The position numbers were made by a program, and so were the translations under genes. Shown piece after piece: positions 1-8,617 of a stretch of 37,746 bases of DNA (positions within the stretch are counted from its first letter, which is position 1; every line of letters begins with the position of its first letter). The notes beneath the pieces were generated by a model. The model saw nothing but the letters and a program-made list of their open reading frames with translations. It ran no database searches and had not been told where the DNA came from. The DNA is from Gammaproteobacteria bacterium (GTDB lineage Bacteria > Pseudomonadota > Gammaproteobacteria > Ga0077536). The DNA is taken from positions 1 through 37,746 of the forward strand of contig JAIEQK010000074.1 of NCBI GenBank assembly GCA_019747795.1, read 5' to 3'.

Positions 1-2
1 TG

Positions 3-71
3 CTGGCCATCGTCGCTGCCGCCACCGCGCATCGCCTGCGCCGCCGCGCGCCGCGCGCCGCGGCCGGGTGA
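3..71 (+). CDS. C-terminal end of an unidentified protein (partial)
   Basis: The frame is open from the window edge to a TGA at 69-71. It encodes about 22 residues: a short hydrophobic stretch (LAIVAAAT) followed by an Arg/Ala-rich tail. This looks like a last membrane helix with a positively charged cytoplasmic end, but too little is present to name a family. An 85-nt gap with a -10-like CATAAT around position 91 separates it from the next gene. The high GC content makes short open frames common, so this is tentative. Confidence 0.3.
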   Translation: MAIVAAATAHRLRRRAPRAAAG

Positions 72-156
72 AGCGCCCCGCGCGGCGACGCATAATAGGC
101 GTTTGGACGGCGCCCACCGTGGCCGTCAGCGATACCAACCACCCAGGGGGAAGCAC

Positions 157-942
<786 letters not shown>

Positions 943-1072
943 GCGGCGTGAATGTGCGCCGGTGCCGGAATGTAACGATTCATGACGTGACAATTGCCGG
1001 CGCCGTGCTGTAATCCGCCAGAGGGCCCGGCCGCGTGCCGTGGCCCTCGAACGTCGTCACGGGTGTGAGGGG

Positions 1073-2263
1073 ATGGAACGACTCAAGGAAGCGCTGAACG
1101 CAGCGCGCGCTGAGAGGGACCGCCGCATGCAGGACATGGAGACCCAGCACGCCGTCGCCCGGCGTCTGCGCCTGTTCTCGAGTTTCGAGAACCTGGGCGA
1201 GGACGCGCGGCGCGCGGTGGTCGCCGCCGGCGAGGTGCGCGATGTCGACAGCGGCGAGTCCATCTGCCTGCTCGGCGAGCGCGACGAACACGTCCACTAC
1301 CTGCTGGAAGGCATGGTGCGCCTGGAGATGGCGGACGGTTCGACGCGCGACCTGCATGCCGGCGACGGCCCTGCGCGCCAGGCGCTGGACGAACCCGGTT
1401 ACAAGCTCGCGAGCATCGTCGCCACCCACCCGAGTCGCGTGTTCCGCATCGACCCGGCCAGCCTGCCCGGTACGCCCGCGCCGGGCACTGTGACCCCGGC
1501 GCCCGCCACGAGCTTTACCGAGACCTTTTCCGGACAGCAGCTCGCCGCCCTGGTCGGCGCGCTGCGCAGTGAACATCAAGGCCTGGCCGGGGTCGCCTCG
1601 CCGCCCGCCGCGATAGCGGCAGAGGGTGGCGTGGGCGAGCGCACCGTGTCAGGCGTGGAACTCGACTTGCCCGACCTGGAATCCACCCGCGGCCCGCAGC
1701 CGGTCAGCCGCGACGAACTCGACAGCCCGCCGCCCGCGCCGCAGGGCGATGCCCTTGCCAGCCTGACGCGCGCCTTCGAGGCCGACCTGCGCCGCGTGGT
1801 CGACGCGCTGCGCGCCGAGGAACGCACCCGCGCCCAGTTCAAGCTGAAGGCCTATGCCGACAAGCTCAAGCTGCAGGCCGAGGAGCAGTTGAAGGCCAAG
1901 GCCCGGGCCATGCGCGCCCGCTACGAGCAGGCCAATGCGGCCCGCGAGGCCGACATCCGCAAGCGCTACGAGCAGCTGCTGGATCTCGCCAACCGTCTGA
2001 CCCGGCAGAAGGCCGAGATCAACCAGGCTCGGCAGCAGATCGAGGACAAGCTGAAGCGCGCCGAGTCCCTGCACCGCGAACTCGCCGAACTGGGCGGGGT
2101 GGTGAGCGGCCATCTCGAGCAGATCGACGAGATGCTGCCGGCGGACGACGGCGAGCTGGAGCGCGATCTCGGCGTGCGCGACATGCTGCGCGACGTGGTC
2201 CCGGCGGGTGAGGCGCCGGCCGCCCCCCACGACGACGGCAGCGCGCCGGCCGCCGGGTTCTGA
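1073..2263 (+). CDS. Cyclic-nucleotide-binding-like domain protein with long C-terminal coiled coil
   Basis: A 396-residue soluble protein with two visible parts. Residues about 27-125 resemble a cNMP-binding/CRP effector fold: RRLRLFSSFENLGEDARRAV, a GESICLLGERDEHVHYLLEGMVRLE beta-roll and a following DG turn. No canonical phosphate-binding cassette (RxSAxV) or DNA-binding helix-turn-helix follows, so it is unlikely to be a CRP-type regulator. A low-complexity linker leads to a Lys/Glu/Ala-rich coiled coil at about residues 240-345. The N-terminus (MERLKEALNAARAER) resembles the first helix of polysaccharide-export tyrosine kinases. The start is uncertain: ATG 1127 has a better SD (GAGAGG, 9 nt upstream). 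It lies 129 nt before the ExeA-like ATPase and may act with it; role unknown. Confidence 0.7.
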   Translation: MERLKEALNAARAERDRRMQDMETQHAVARRLRLFSSFENLGEDARRAVVAAGEVRDVDSGESICLLGERDEHVHYLLEGMVRLEMADGSTRDLHAGDGPARQALDEPGYKLASIVATHPSRVFRIDPASLPGTPAPGTVTPAPATSFTETFSGQQLAALVGALRSEHQGLAGVASPPAAIAAEGGVGERTVSGVELDLPDLESTRGPQPVSRDELDSPPPAPQGDALASLTRAFEADLRRVVDALRAEERTRAQFKLKAYADKLKLQAEEQLKAKARAMRARYEQANAAREADIRKRYEQLLDLANRLTRQKAEINQARQQIEDKLKRAESLHRELAELGGVVSGHLEQIDEMLPADDGELERDLGVRDMLRDVVPAGEAPAAPHDDGSAPAAGF

Positions 2264-2392
2264 GCCGCGCCACGTCGGCGCGACGCCGGTGAAAGCGTCG
2301 GTCGGCCCGCGCTTTGCGCCCGCGGGTAGTGATCGGGTCGCGAAATGGGCGTAGGCTCCGAACCAGGCCCAGCCAACAAATAGATACGCCCG

Positions 2393-3361
2393 ATGTATGA
2401 GTCCTTCTACGGGTTGAAGGCCAAACCTTTCAGCCTGCTGCCCGACCCCGCCTACCTGTTCCACAGCCGCCAGCACCAGGTGGCGCTGTCCCTGCTCGAG
2501 TACGCGGTCAACAACCAGCTCACCCTGTCCGCGATGAGCGGCGAGGTCGGCTCGGGCAAGACGACCCTCGTGCGCGAGCTGATCAACAAGCTGGGCGACG
2601 GGGTGACGGTCGGACTCATCTCCAACACCCACCGCTCCTTCGGCAACCTGATGCAGTGGGTGTGCGCGGCCTATGGACTGCCCTGCCGGGGCAAGGACAA
2701 GGCCGAGCTGTACAACGATTTCGTCGACTTTCTCCTGCAGCAGTACGCCCAGGGCCGGCGCACCCTGCTGATCGTCGACGAGGCGCAGAACCTCGATGCG
2801 GAGACGCTGGAAGAGGTCCGGTTGCTGACCAACGTCAACGCCGACGAGCACCTCGTGATGCAGCTCCTGCTGGTCGGGCAGCCCGAACTGCACGATCTGC
2901 TGAAGCGCCACGAACTGCGCCAGCTCGCCCAGCGCATCGGTGTGTTCGCCCGTCTCGGGCCCCTGGACGAGAAGGAGACCGCCGACTACGTGCGGCATCG
3001 CATCCAGGTGGTGGGCGGCAGTCCGAACCTGTTCCACAAGAACGCGCTCAGGCTCATCCACTGGAACAGCGGCGGCATTCCGCGCGTGATCAACACGCTC
3101 TGCGAGCTGGCGCTGGTGTACGGCTACGCGGACGGCAAGCGCCGCATCGACGCCACGCTCATCGCCGACATCGCGCGCGATCGCATCGGCACCGGCCTGT
3201 ATGGCAACCACGTGTTCGACATGCGCGCGCTGCGCGACCAGGTGCCGAGCGTGGTGCCCGACGCTGCCGGGCCGCGGCTGGTCAGCAACGAGATCGATTT
3301 CGACGTCACCGACGACACCTTGTCCTCGGCGCCAGTGCTGAAGCGTCGCGCCGACGCCTGA
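2393..3361 (+). CDS. ExeA-like / PEP-CTERM-locus-type AAA ATPase
   Basis: A 322-residue P-loop ATPase of the ExeA/GspA-related family, which couples ATP hydrolysis to assembly of envelope or polysaccharide-export structures. The start MYESFYGLKAKPFSLLPDP is diagnostic of this group, including the subfamily found in PEP-CTERM/exosortase loci. Walker A is GEVGSGKTT (residues 50-58), Walker B LLIVDEAQ (125-132), followed by LLTN and the sensor-like GQPEL segment. The C-terminal part (about 200-270) has the arginine-rich IPRVINTLCE helix. Unlike full ExeA there is no peptidoglycan-binding C-terminal domain, only a short tail with acidic and Val residues. Its partner may be the coiled-coil protein upstream. 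No GspB, exosortase or polysaccharide genes are seen next to it, so the machine it serves is not evident. Confidence 0.88.
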   Translation: MYESFYGLKAKPFSLLPDPAYLFHSRQHQVALSLLEYAVNNQLTLSAMSGEVGSGKTTLVRELINKLGDGVTVGLISNTHRSFGNLMQWVCAAYGLPCRGKDKAELYNDFVDFLLQQYAQGRRTLLIVDEAQNLDAETLEEVRLLTNVNADEHLVMQLLLVGQPELHDLLKRHELRQLAQRIGVFARLGPLDEKETADYVRHRIQVVGGSPNLFHKNALRLIHWNSGGIPRVINTLCELALVYGYADGKRRIDATLIADIARDRIGTGLYGNHVFDMRALRDQVPSVVPDAAGPRLVSNEIDFDVTDDTLSSAPVLKRRADA

Positions 3362-3372
3362 TCCGGTCGCCA

Positions 3373-3395
3373 CCCGGCGGTCGTACTCCGCCGGG
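3373..3395 (+). terminator. Hairpin terminator after the ATPase gene
   Basis: A perfect 8-bp GC stem (CCCGGCGG / CCGCCGGG) with a 7-nt loop lies 12 nt past the ATPase stop codon. No T-run follows, so intrinsic termination is possible but not certain. Confidence 0.45.
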
Positions 3396-3465
3396 CGTCA
3401 GCATATCCACGCCTGCTAGACTGGCACTTCGCGCAAGCGCGACAACGAGAATTCCAGGGCCGCAC

Positions 3466-4179
3466 ATGAACGACATCACCAAGCCGTCGGCGCTGGACGC
3501 CGCCACGCCGGTTTCGGCGCGCATTCGCGCGCGTCTCACCGCCGCCGAACATCGCTTCCACGCCAACGACAACATCTCCGCCTTCATCGAGCCGGGCGAG
3601 CTCGATGCGCTGCTCGACGAGGTCGCCGAGCGCATGCGTGGCGTGCTGGAGAGCCTGGTGATCGACACCGAGGGCGATCACAACACGCAGGACACCGCGC
3701 GCCGCGTGGCCAAGATGTACCTGAACGAGGTGTTCCGTGGCCGCTACGTCGCGGCGCCGCCTGTGACCGAGTTCCCCAACATCGAGCGCCTGAACGAACT
3801 GATGATCGTCGGCCCGATCACCGTGCGCAGCGCCTGCAGCCATCACATGTGCCCGATACTCGGGCGGCTGTGGATCGGTCTCATGCCGAACGAACACTCC
3901 AATCTCATCGGGCTGTCCAAGTACTCGCGCCTCGCCGAATGGGTGATGTCGCGGCCGCAGATCCAGGAGGAGGCCATCACCCAGGTGGCGGATCTGCTGA
4001 TGGACAAGGTCAGCCCCGATGGCCTGGCGGTGGTGATGGACGCCGATCACCTGTGCATGCAGTGGCGTGGCGTGCGCGACAACGAGACGCGCATGGTCAA
4101 CAGCGTGATGCGCGGATCGTTCCTCAAGGATGCGACCCTGCGCCGCGAATTCCTCTCGCTCCTCAAACTGCACAAGTGA
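3466..4179 (+). CDS. folE: GTP cyclohydrolase I (FolE)
   Basis: A 237-residue enzyme converting GTP to 7,8-dihydroneopterin triphosphate, the first step to folate and other pterins. Zinc ligands are visible: Cys124 and His127 in CSHHMCP and Cys197 in DADHLCMQ. His126 and His195 match the catalytic positions, and GVRDNET follows as in E. coli FolE. The sequence is a divergent type (HHMCPILGRLWIGLMP instead of HHLLPFxGxAHVAYIP). The first 45 residues are a variable extension. The ATG at 3466 follows a plausible extended -10 (TGCTAGACT, around 3412-3420). The BLUF photoreceptor gene begins 9 nt downstream, so the two are probably co-transcribed. The pairing suggests light control of a pterin-related function or use of the pterin in light responses, which is inference. 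Confidence 0.92.
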   Translation: MNDITKPSALDAATPVSARIRARLTAAEHRFHANDNISAFIEPGELDALLDEVAERMRGVLESLVIDTEGDHNTQDTARRVAKMYLNEVFRGRYVAAPPVTEFPNIERLNELMIVGPITVRSACSHHMCPILGRLWIGLMPNEHSNLIGLSKYSRLAEWVMSRPQIQEEAITQVADLLMDKVSPDGLAVVMDADHLCMQWRGVRDNETRMVNSVMRGSFLKDATLRREFLSLLKLHK

Positions 4180-4188
4180 GTCCATTCC

Positions 4189-4614
4189 ATGCTCGTCCGC
4201 CTGCTCTACGCCAGCCGTCCCATCGCGCCGCTCACCACCACCATCGTCGACGCCATCCTGGCGCGCTCCCAGGAGAGCAACCAGGCGCGCGGCATCACCG
4301 GCATCCTCTGCTACAACGATGAACTCTTCCTGCAGGTGCTGGAGGGAGGACGCGACGAGGTGTGCGAACTGTTCAACGCCATCGTGCGCGATCGCCGCCA
4401 CGACAACGTGCGCATCCTCTGCTACGAGGAGATCCCCGAGCGTCGTTTCGGCGGCTGGACCATGGGCCAGGTGAACGTCTCGCGCATCAACCCGTCGCTG
4501 CTGCTGAAGTACTCGGTGAAGGCGAAGCTCGATCCCTTCACCTGTTCCGGCCGCGCCTCGATGGCGCTGCTCGACGAACTCATCGCCACCGCCTCGGTGG
4601 TGGGTCGCGGCTGA
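4189..4614 (+). CDS. BLUF-domain blue-light photoreceptor (FAD-binding)
   Basis: A 141-residue protein that is almost entirely a BLUF domain (sensor of blue light using FAD). The key photocycle residues are in place: Tyr7 in RLLYASR, Asn31 in ESNQARGITGILCY, Gln49 in FLQVLEG, and Trp90/Met92 in GGWTMG. The C-terminus (about residues 100-141) forms the short alpha-helical cap typical of stand-alone BLUF proteins such as PixD/BlrB; there is no EAL, GGDEF or cyclase output domain. It probably signals through a protein partner. It begins 9 nt after folE and ends 9 nt from the convergent methyltransferase gene, so it must share the folE transcript. Confidence 0.93.
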   Translation: MLVRLLYASRPIAPLTTTIVDAILARSQESNQARGITGILCYNDELFLQVLEGGRDEVCELFNAIVRDRRHDNVRILCYEEIPERRFGGWTMGQVNVSRINPSLLLKYSVKAKLDPFTCSGRASMALLDELIATASVVGRG

Positions 4615-4623
4615 GTCGGGCCT

Positions 4624-5541
4624 CTAGTCCGCCCGTCGCCGCCGCGCGATGGCGACGGGCAGGTATGCCGGGTCCCAGATCCGGCCCGGCATACCGGACA
4701 CCGGGCGGTGGTCGTAGGTCCAGGCCAGCCAGCGATCGAGGTAGCGCGGCTGCCGTAGCGCGGCTTCGATCGCGGCGAACTCGGCGAAATTGCTCCGCGG
4801 TGATTCGAGCGCGTAGCTTCGCGTGAGCCCGGCCTCGTCCTGCAGGTAGCTGTGACTCGGCGCGTGGTAGACCTCGCCGCGGGCGCAGGCCGAGGTCGTG
4901 ATCAGCATTTGTCCATCCGGACGCAGCACCCGCGTGAGTTCCCGCAGCACCTTCGGCAGCGCCGCCGGCGGATTGTGTTCCAGCGCGGACACCGAGATCA
5001 CGGCGTCGACGCTCGCATCGGCCAGCGCGTCCAGGTGCTCGAGGTTCGCCCGGTAGAGCGTCACGCACGGTGCGTTCGCGACCAACGGCGGCGCCTTGGG
5101 CGGCGTCGCCAGCCCGAGGCGTCGCCCAACCTTGCCCGGCAGGGCGCCGAGCGGCGTGTTCAGGGCCACGCGCCAGGCCTCGGCCAGGGACAGGCGCTGA
5201 TGATCGAGGTAGGCATGCTCGATGGCGGCGCCGCTGCCCAGGGTCTCGAAATTGTAGAGATGGGCGAACTCGGCGCGCGGCACGCGCGCCGACATGTCGA
5301 CGCTCACCACGCGATAGCCGCGATCGGCGCACAGGAACTGCGCGAGGCCCCAGCCCGCGCCGGCGTCCAGCACCGTGGCGCCGGGCGGCAAGTCGAGTTC
5401 GCGCAGCAGCCACACGAGATCGAGCACGTAGTGCCAGCCGAGCGGCAGACCGAGCCGCGAGCTGGCCGCCAGCACCTCGAGCGCGAGCGGCATGTGCTGC
5501 TCGATCAGGTCTTCGGACAGGAGTTCCAGGCGATCGGTCAT
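4624..5541 (-). CDS. Class I SAM-dependent methyltransferase
   Basis: A 305-residue protein with a Rossmann-type methyltransferase core. Motif I is LDAGAGWG (about residues 58-65), the acidic residue after strand 2 is in VSVDMS, the post-II region has DAVISVSALEHNPP, and motif III is VLRPDGQMLITT. The arrangement is that of the Methyltransf_11 group, which methylates small molecules, lipids or sugars; the substrate is not evident. A segment between motif I and II (residues about 95-150) is longer than usual. It lies downstream of the amidohydrolase on the same strand but behind a strong hairpin, so it may be a separate or attenuated unit. It converges with the BLUF gene with only 9 nt between stops. 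Confidence 0.85.
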   Translation of the reverse strand: MTDRLELLSEDLIEQHMPLALEVLAASSRLGLPLGWHYVLDLVWLLRELDLPPGATVLDAGAGWGLAQFLCADRGYRVVSVDMSARVPRAEFAHLYNFETLGSGAAIEHAYLDHQRLSLAEAWRVALNTPLGALPGKVGRRLGLATPPKAPPLVANAPCVTLYRANLEHLDALADASVDAVISVSALEHNPPAALPKVLRELTRVLRPDGQMLITTSACARGEVYHAPSHSYLQDEAGLTRSYALESPRSNFAEFAAIEAALRQPRYLDRWLAWTYDHRPVSGMPGRIWDPAYLPVAIARRRRAD

Positions 5542-5548
5542 GGCGGGT

Positions 5549-5575
5549 CGGCGGCGCGGGGGTGCCGCGCCGCCG
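5549..5575 (-). terminator. Strong hairpin between amidohydrolase and methyltransferase
   Basis: A perfect 11-bp stem (CGGCGGCGCGG / CCGCGCCGCCG) with a 5-nt loop begins 10 nt past the amidohydrolase stop and ends 8 nt before the methyltransferase start. It probably terminates or attenuates the amidohydrolase transcript. It lacks a clear U-tract on the minus strand. Confidence 0.5.
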
Positions 5576-5584
5576 CGCGTTACG

Positions 5585-6688
5585 TCAGGCGGCGAGTCGG
5601 TACAGCTCGACCACGTTGTTGCGCAGGATGTCGGCGCGCTGTTCGGCGGTCAGGCCGCTGGCCTGCTCCGCCAGCACTTGCTGCGAGTGGGGCCAGGTCG
5701 AATCGGAGTGGGGGAAGTCGTTGGCCCACATGAGCCGCTTGGTGTTGACCAGGTCGGCGGTGCGGAACGCCACGTAGTCGTCCTGGAAGGTCATGTAGAT
5801 GTGCTCGCGGAAGTACTCGCTCGGCATCTTCTTCAGTTCCGCGCACTTCATCCAGTAACGGTGGCGGTCGTAGGCGTGATCCATGCGGTACATGAAGTGC
5901 GGCGCCCAGCCGGCGTCGGCTTCCACGCACACGATCTTGAGCCCCGGGTTGCGCTCGAACACGCCCGAGAACACCAGCATGCCCATGATGTCCTGGCAGC
6001 CGCGGATGATCGACATGAACATGTTGATGCGCGGTCCGCGCGGCGTGGAGCCGAAGGCGTCGCTCTTGCCGGTCAGGATGTGGAAGGACAGCGGCAGTTC
6101 GAGGTCGATGGCGGTTCGCCAGAAGCGATCGTAGTCGAGCGAATCGTAGTCCTCGTGGGCCGGCGTGCCGCTCATCATCACGCCGGCGAAGCCCTGGCGC
6201 TTGATTTCGTGCAGATCGGCGATGGCCTCGTCCACCGAACTCATGGCGATCTGCGCGAGCGGAATGAGCCGCTGGCGATCCTCCGAGGCGTAGTCCAGCA
6301 GCCAGCGGTTGTAAGCCTTCATGCAGGCGCGCTTGTAGGCGAAGTCCGGGTGATTGCACAGCATCATGCCGACGCTGGGATAAATAATCTCCGCCGCGAT
6401 CTGGTCGCGCTCCTGATCGGCGATGCGGTACTTGGCGTCCCAGCCGCTGCGATGGAGGCTGTCCCAGCGCGCGCCGGAGAGCTGCAATTCCTCCGGCGCC
6501 TTGCCGGCGGCCGCGACCAGCCCCATGGGGATGGGATTGTCCATGCCTTCGATGACATAGGTGTCGCCCACGCCCTCCTTGTAGACGATGTGCGGCGCGA
6601 CGTCGCGGTACTTGGGCTCGATGTAGTCGATGTAGCAGTTGGGCGGTTCGGTGATGTGCGAATCGGCCGAGATCGGACGTAGATCCAT
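5585..6688 (-). CDS. Amidohydrolase-2 (ACMSD-like) family metal-dependent hydrolase or decarboxylase
   Basis: A 367-residue TIM-barrel protein of the amidohydrolase-related family, which includes 2-amino-3-carboxymuconate-semialdehyde decarboxylase and related aromatic-acid decarboxylases. Visible metal-site elements are ADSHITEP near the N-terminus (DxH form, one His less than the classic HxH), LSFHIL mid-protein, and the final-strand aspartate in MWANDFPHSDSTWPHS. The start was set at ATG 6688 because AGGGGAG stands about 6 nt upstream; longer frames lack an SD. The substrate is unknown. Homologues of this type are common in bacteria degrading fatty or aromatic compounds, which fits the other catabolic genes here. 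Its upstream region borders a 184-bp palindromic repeat. Confidence 0.85.
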   Translation of the reverse strand: MDLRPISADSHITEPPNCYIDYIEPKYRDVAPHIVYKEGVGDTYVIEGMDNPIPMGLVAAAGKAPEELQLSGARWDSLHRSGWDAKYRIADQERDQIAAEIIYPSVGMMLCNHPDFAYKRACMKAYNRWLLDYASEDRQRLIPLAQIAMSSVDEAIADLHEIKRQGFAGVMMSGTPAHEDYDSLDYDRFWRTAIDLELPLSFHILTGKSDAFGSTPRGPRINMFMSIIRGCQDIMGMLVFSGVFERNPGLKIVCVEADAGWAPHFMYRMDHAYDRHRYWMKCAELKKMPSEYFREHIYMTFQDDYVAFRTADLVNTKRLMWANDFPHSDSTWPHSQQVLAEQASGLTAEQRADILRNNVVELYRLAA

Positions 6689-6791
6689 GCTGTGCTCCCC
6701 TGGTATCGCGCCCGGCGCGGGCCGCGCCCGTATTAAGCGGGCGCGCGCCGGGCAATTGCAAGGCCAGGCGTCGACCCCCTCGTCCGCGGGT

Positions 6792-6975
6792 CTAGCCCGC
6801 ACTTCTCACACGCCTTCTGCTGCGGCCGCCGATCTGCGCGCGAATTCGGGCCGTGCTCGCAAAACCCGCCTCGACATACTGTCGAGTATGCCGTCGTCGT
6901 CTTTTGCTCCGCGCGGCCCGAATTTCCGGCATCTCGACGCCCTCGTTACGAACACGTGCGAGAAATGCGGGCTAG
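6792..6975. repeat. 184-bp imperfect palindrome, MITE-like, no coding content
   Basis: The two halves fold back on one another around position 6883. Outer arms CTAGCCCGC (6792-6800) and GCGGGCTAG (6967-6975) are perfect inverted repeats. The next 12 bases match at 10 positions (6801-6812 against 6955-6966). AATTCGGGCCG (6843-6853) pairs with CGGCCCGAATT (6914-6924), GCAAAA (6859-6864) with TTTTGC (6902-6907), and CATACT (6875-6880) with AGTATG (6885-6890) at the tip. Spacing is collinear within 1-2 nt, so this is one unit rather than chance matches. The right end includes the TAG stop of the citrate-synthase-like gene. Terminal inverted repeats without a transposase suggest a non-autonomous mobile element; a single copy is seen here. 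Confidence 0.7.
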
Positions 6976-7736
6976 TCGGCGTAGGGCACGCCTTCTTCGG
7001 CCAGCTTCCAGATGTGGAAGCCGGCCGGCTCCTGCATCTCTTCGAGGATGTGCCCGACCAGGCCGGCGCAGCGCGCGATGAGATTGAAGCCGCGTGCGAT
7101 GGCGGGGGGCAGGTCGGCTTCCAGCAGCAGCGCGGCGATGGCGGCGTTGACGTTGATGACGATGTTCTTGCCCGAGGCCGCCTTGATCGCGTCGCCGAGG
7201 AGGTACATGGCCTCGAGGTACTCGCCCTGCGCGCCGGCGTCGCGGGCCACCTCGGCCAGGCGCGCCACCCGCGGGTCGCCGTTGACATGGATGGGATGGC
7301 CGTAGCCCGGCAGGAACTTCTTCGCCGCGACGTGCTCGCGTGCGATGGCCGCGGCCTCGGCGGCGCGTTCCGCCGCGGGTCTGGCCACGATGCGCGCGAG
7401 CAGCGCGGCGGCCTCGTCGGCGGTGCCGACGAAACGCGTACCGGCGCCGAGCAGGCCGGCAGCCACCGCGCCCTGCAGGGATTCCGGTGCGCCCAGCCAG
7501 GTGATGCGGCTCGCCACCGCCGAGGGCGTCATGCCGTGTTCCATGATGCATACCAGCACCGCGTCCACCGCCGCGCGCTGCAGCGCGGTCGGCTCGCGAC
7601 CCAGGAAATGGAACACGATCATGTCGGTGAAGCTCAGCTTGCCGATCAGGTCCGCGCACAGGTCGCGGCCGCGTATCCAGATGTGATCGACATCGCTGTG
7701 GCAGAGGTGGGTGACGGGATCGGACTTCTTGTACAT
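6972..7736 (-). CDS. Short citrate synthase-like protein (citryl-CoA lyase type)
   Basis: A 254-residue protein with the core of the citrate synthase fold but far shorter than a citrate synthase (about 370-430 residues), as in proteins annotated citryl-CoA lyase. Recognisable elements: LGREPT (46-50), MEHGMTPS with His67, GAPESLQGAVAAGLLGAG (82-99), PGYGHPIH with His147, and GLVGHILEE near the C-terminus. The canonical catalytic aspartate in the NVD motif is Asn197 (NVN), read directly from the codon AAC. The enzyme may cleave or form a CoA thioester, or be catalytically altered. Its last codons and TAG stop lie in the right arm of the palindromic repeat, so the natural C-terminus may have been changed by insertion. 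It is transcribed divergently from mtgA. Confidence 0.8.
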   Translation of the reverse strand: MYKKSDPVTHLCHSDVDHIWIRGRDLCADLIGKLSFTDMIVFHFLGREPTALQRAAVDAVLVCIMEHGMTPSAVASRITWLGAPESLQGAVAAGLLGAGTRFVGTADEAAALLARIVARPAAERAAEAAAIAREHVAAKKFLPGYGHPIHVNGDPRVARLAEVARDAGAQGEYLEAMYLLGDAIKAASGKNIVINVNAAIAALLLEADLPPAIARGFNLIARCAGLVGHILEEMQEPAGFHIWKLAEEGVPYAD

Positions 7737-7831
7737 GCTGGGGTACTCCTGCCGATGATCGGCGCTGGCGAGTGTGTGAACCTGGAACGAAGGCCGCGAA
7801 TTATGCCCGAGGCGGCGACGTCACCGTGCCG

Positions 7832-8617
7832 ATGAACGAGACGCTCGAAGGTCCCATCCACCCCGATCCCCACGGGGTGCATCGGCGACGCTACGGTCGA
7901 ACACCCGCGCCACGCCGGCGCGCGCCACGCGCGACGTGGCGCTGGCTGCTGTGGTTGCCGTTCGTATTCGCGCTGGGCTCGGTGGCGCTGGTCGGCGCGC
8001 TGCGCTGGTGGTCGCCGCCGGTCACCGCGTTCATGGCCACCGCCTGGGTGGAAGCGCGGCTTGCGGGCGCGCGCGACTTCGAACTCCGCCAGCGCTTCGT
8101 GCCGCTCGCCGCGCAAACGCCGTGGCTCGCGATCGCCGCGATCGCGGCAGAGGATCAGAAGTTTCCACGGCATCGCGGCTTCGACGTCGAAGCGATGCGC
8201 GCGGCCTACCGCGAGCATCGAGACGGCGCGCGCCTGCGTGGCGCGAGCACGATCACCCAGCAGCTCGCCAAGAACCTGTTCCTGTGGTCCGGACGCAGCT
8301 GGGCGCGCAAGGGCCTCGAGGCGTGGTTCACGGTGCTGCTCGAGACGCTGCTCGACAAGCGGCGCGTCCTCGAGCTGTACGTGAACCTGGTGGAGTTCGG
8401 CCCGGGGATCTATGGTGCGGAGGCCGCAAGCCAGCGCTTCTTTGGACATGGCGCAATGACGCTTCGCGCCGAGGAAGCCGCGCTACTCGCCGCCGTGCTG
8501 CCGAATCCACGACGCTACGACGCCGCGGCGCCGAGCGCTTACCTGCGCGCCCGCCAGCGCTGGATCCTCGAGCAGATGCGCCAGCTCGGCGGCGCGCGCC
8601 TGCTGCAGCGCTTGTAG
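7832..8617 (+). CDS. mtgA: Monofunctional peptidoglycan glycosyltransferase
   Basis: A 261-residue inner-membrane enzyme that polymerises lipid II into glycan strands. An Arg-rich cytoplasmic tail precedes one membrane helix (about 36-58). The GT51 motifs follow: EDQKFPRHRGFD with catalytic Glu107, GASTITQQLAKNLFL (138-152), the RKxLE segment (RKGLEAWFTVLLE) and ELYVNLVEFGPGIYGAEAAS. There is no transpeptidase domain, so it is MtgA rather than a class A PBP. The start is uncertain: ATG 7832 has only a weak, distant GAGGCGG, and GTG 7826 is possible. The TAG stop (8615-8617) lies inside the left arm of a REP-like repeat. Confidence 0.92.
   Translation: MNETLEGPIHPDPHGVHRRRYGRTPAPRRRAPRATWRWLLWLPFVFALGSVALVGALRWWSPPVTAFMATAWVEARLAGARDFELRQRFVPLAAQTPWLAIAAIAAEDQKFPRHRGFDVEAMRAAYREHRDGARLRGASTITQQLAKNLFLWSGRSWARKGLEAWFTVLLETLLDKRRVLELYVNLVEFGPGIYGAEAASQRFFGHGAMTLRAEEAALLAAVLPNPRRYDAAAPSAYLRARQRWILEQMRQLGGARLLQRL

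Noticed and set aside
1649-3373. Long antisense frame over the coiled-coil and ATPase genes
   Set aside because: High GC content leaves antisense frames open; its product is repetitive and matches no domain, while the plus-strand genes have clear motifs.
3419-3450. Sigma-54-like TGGCAC before folE
   Set aside because: The -12 element is missing (AA instead of GC at the required position), so it does not qualify.
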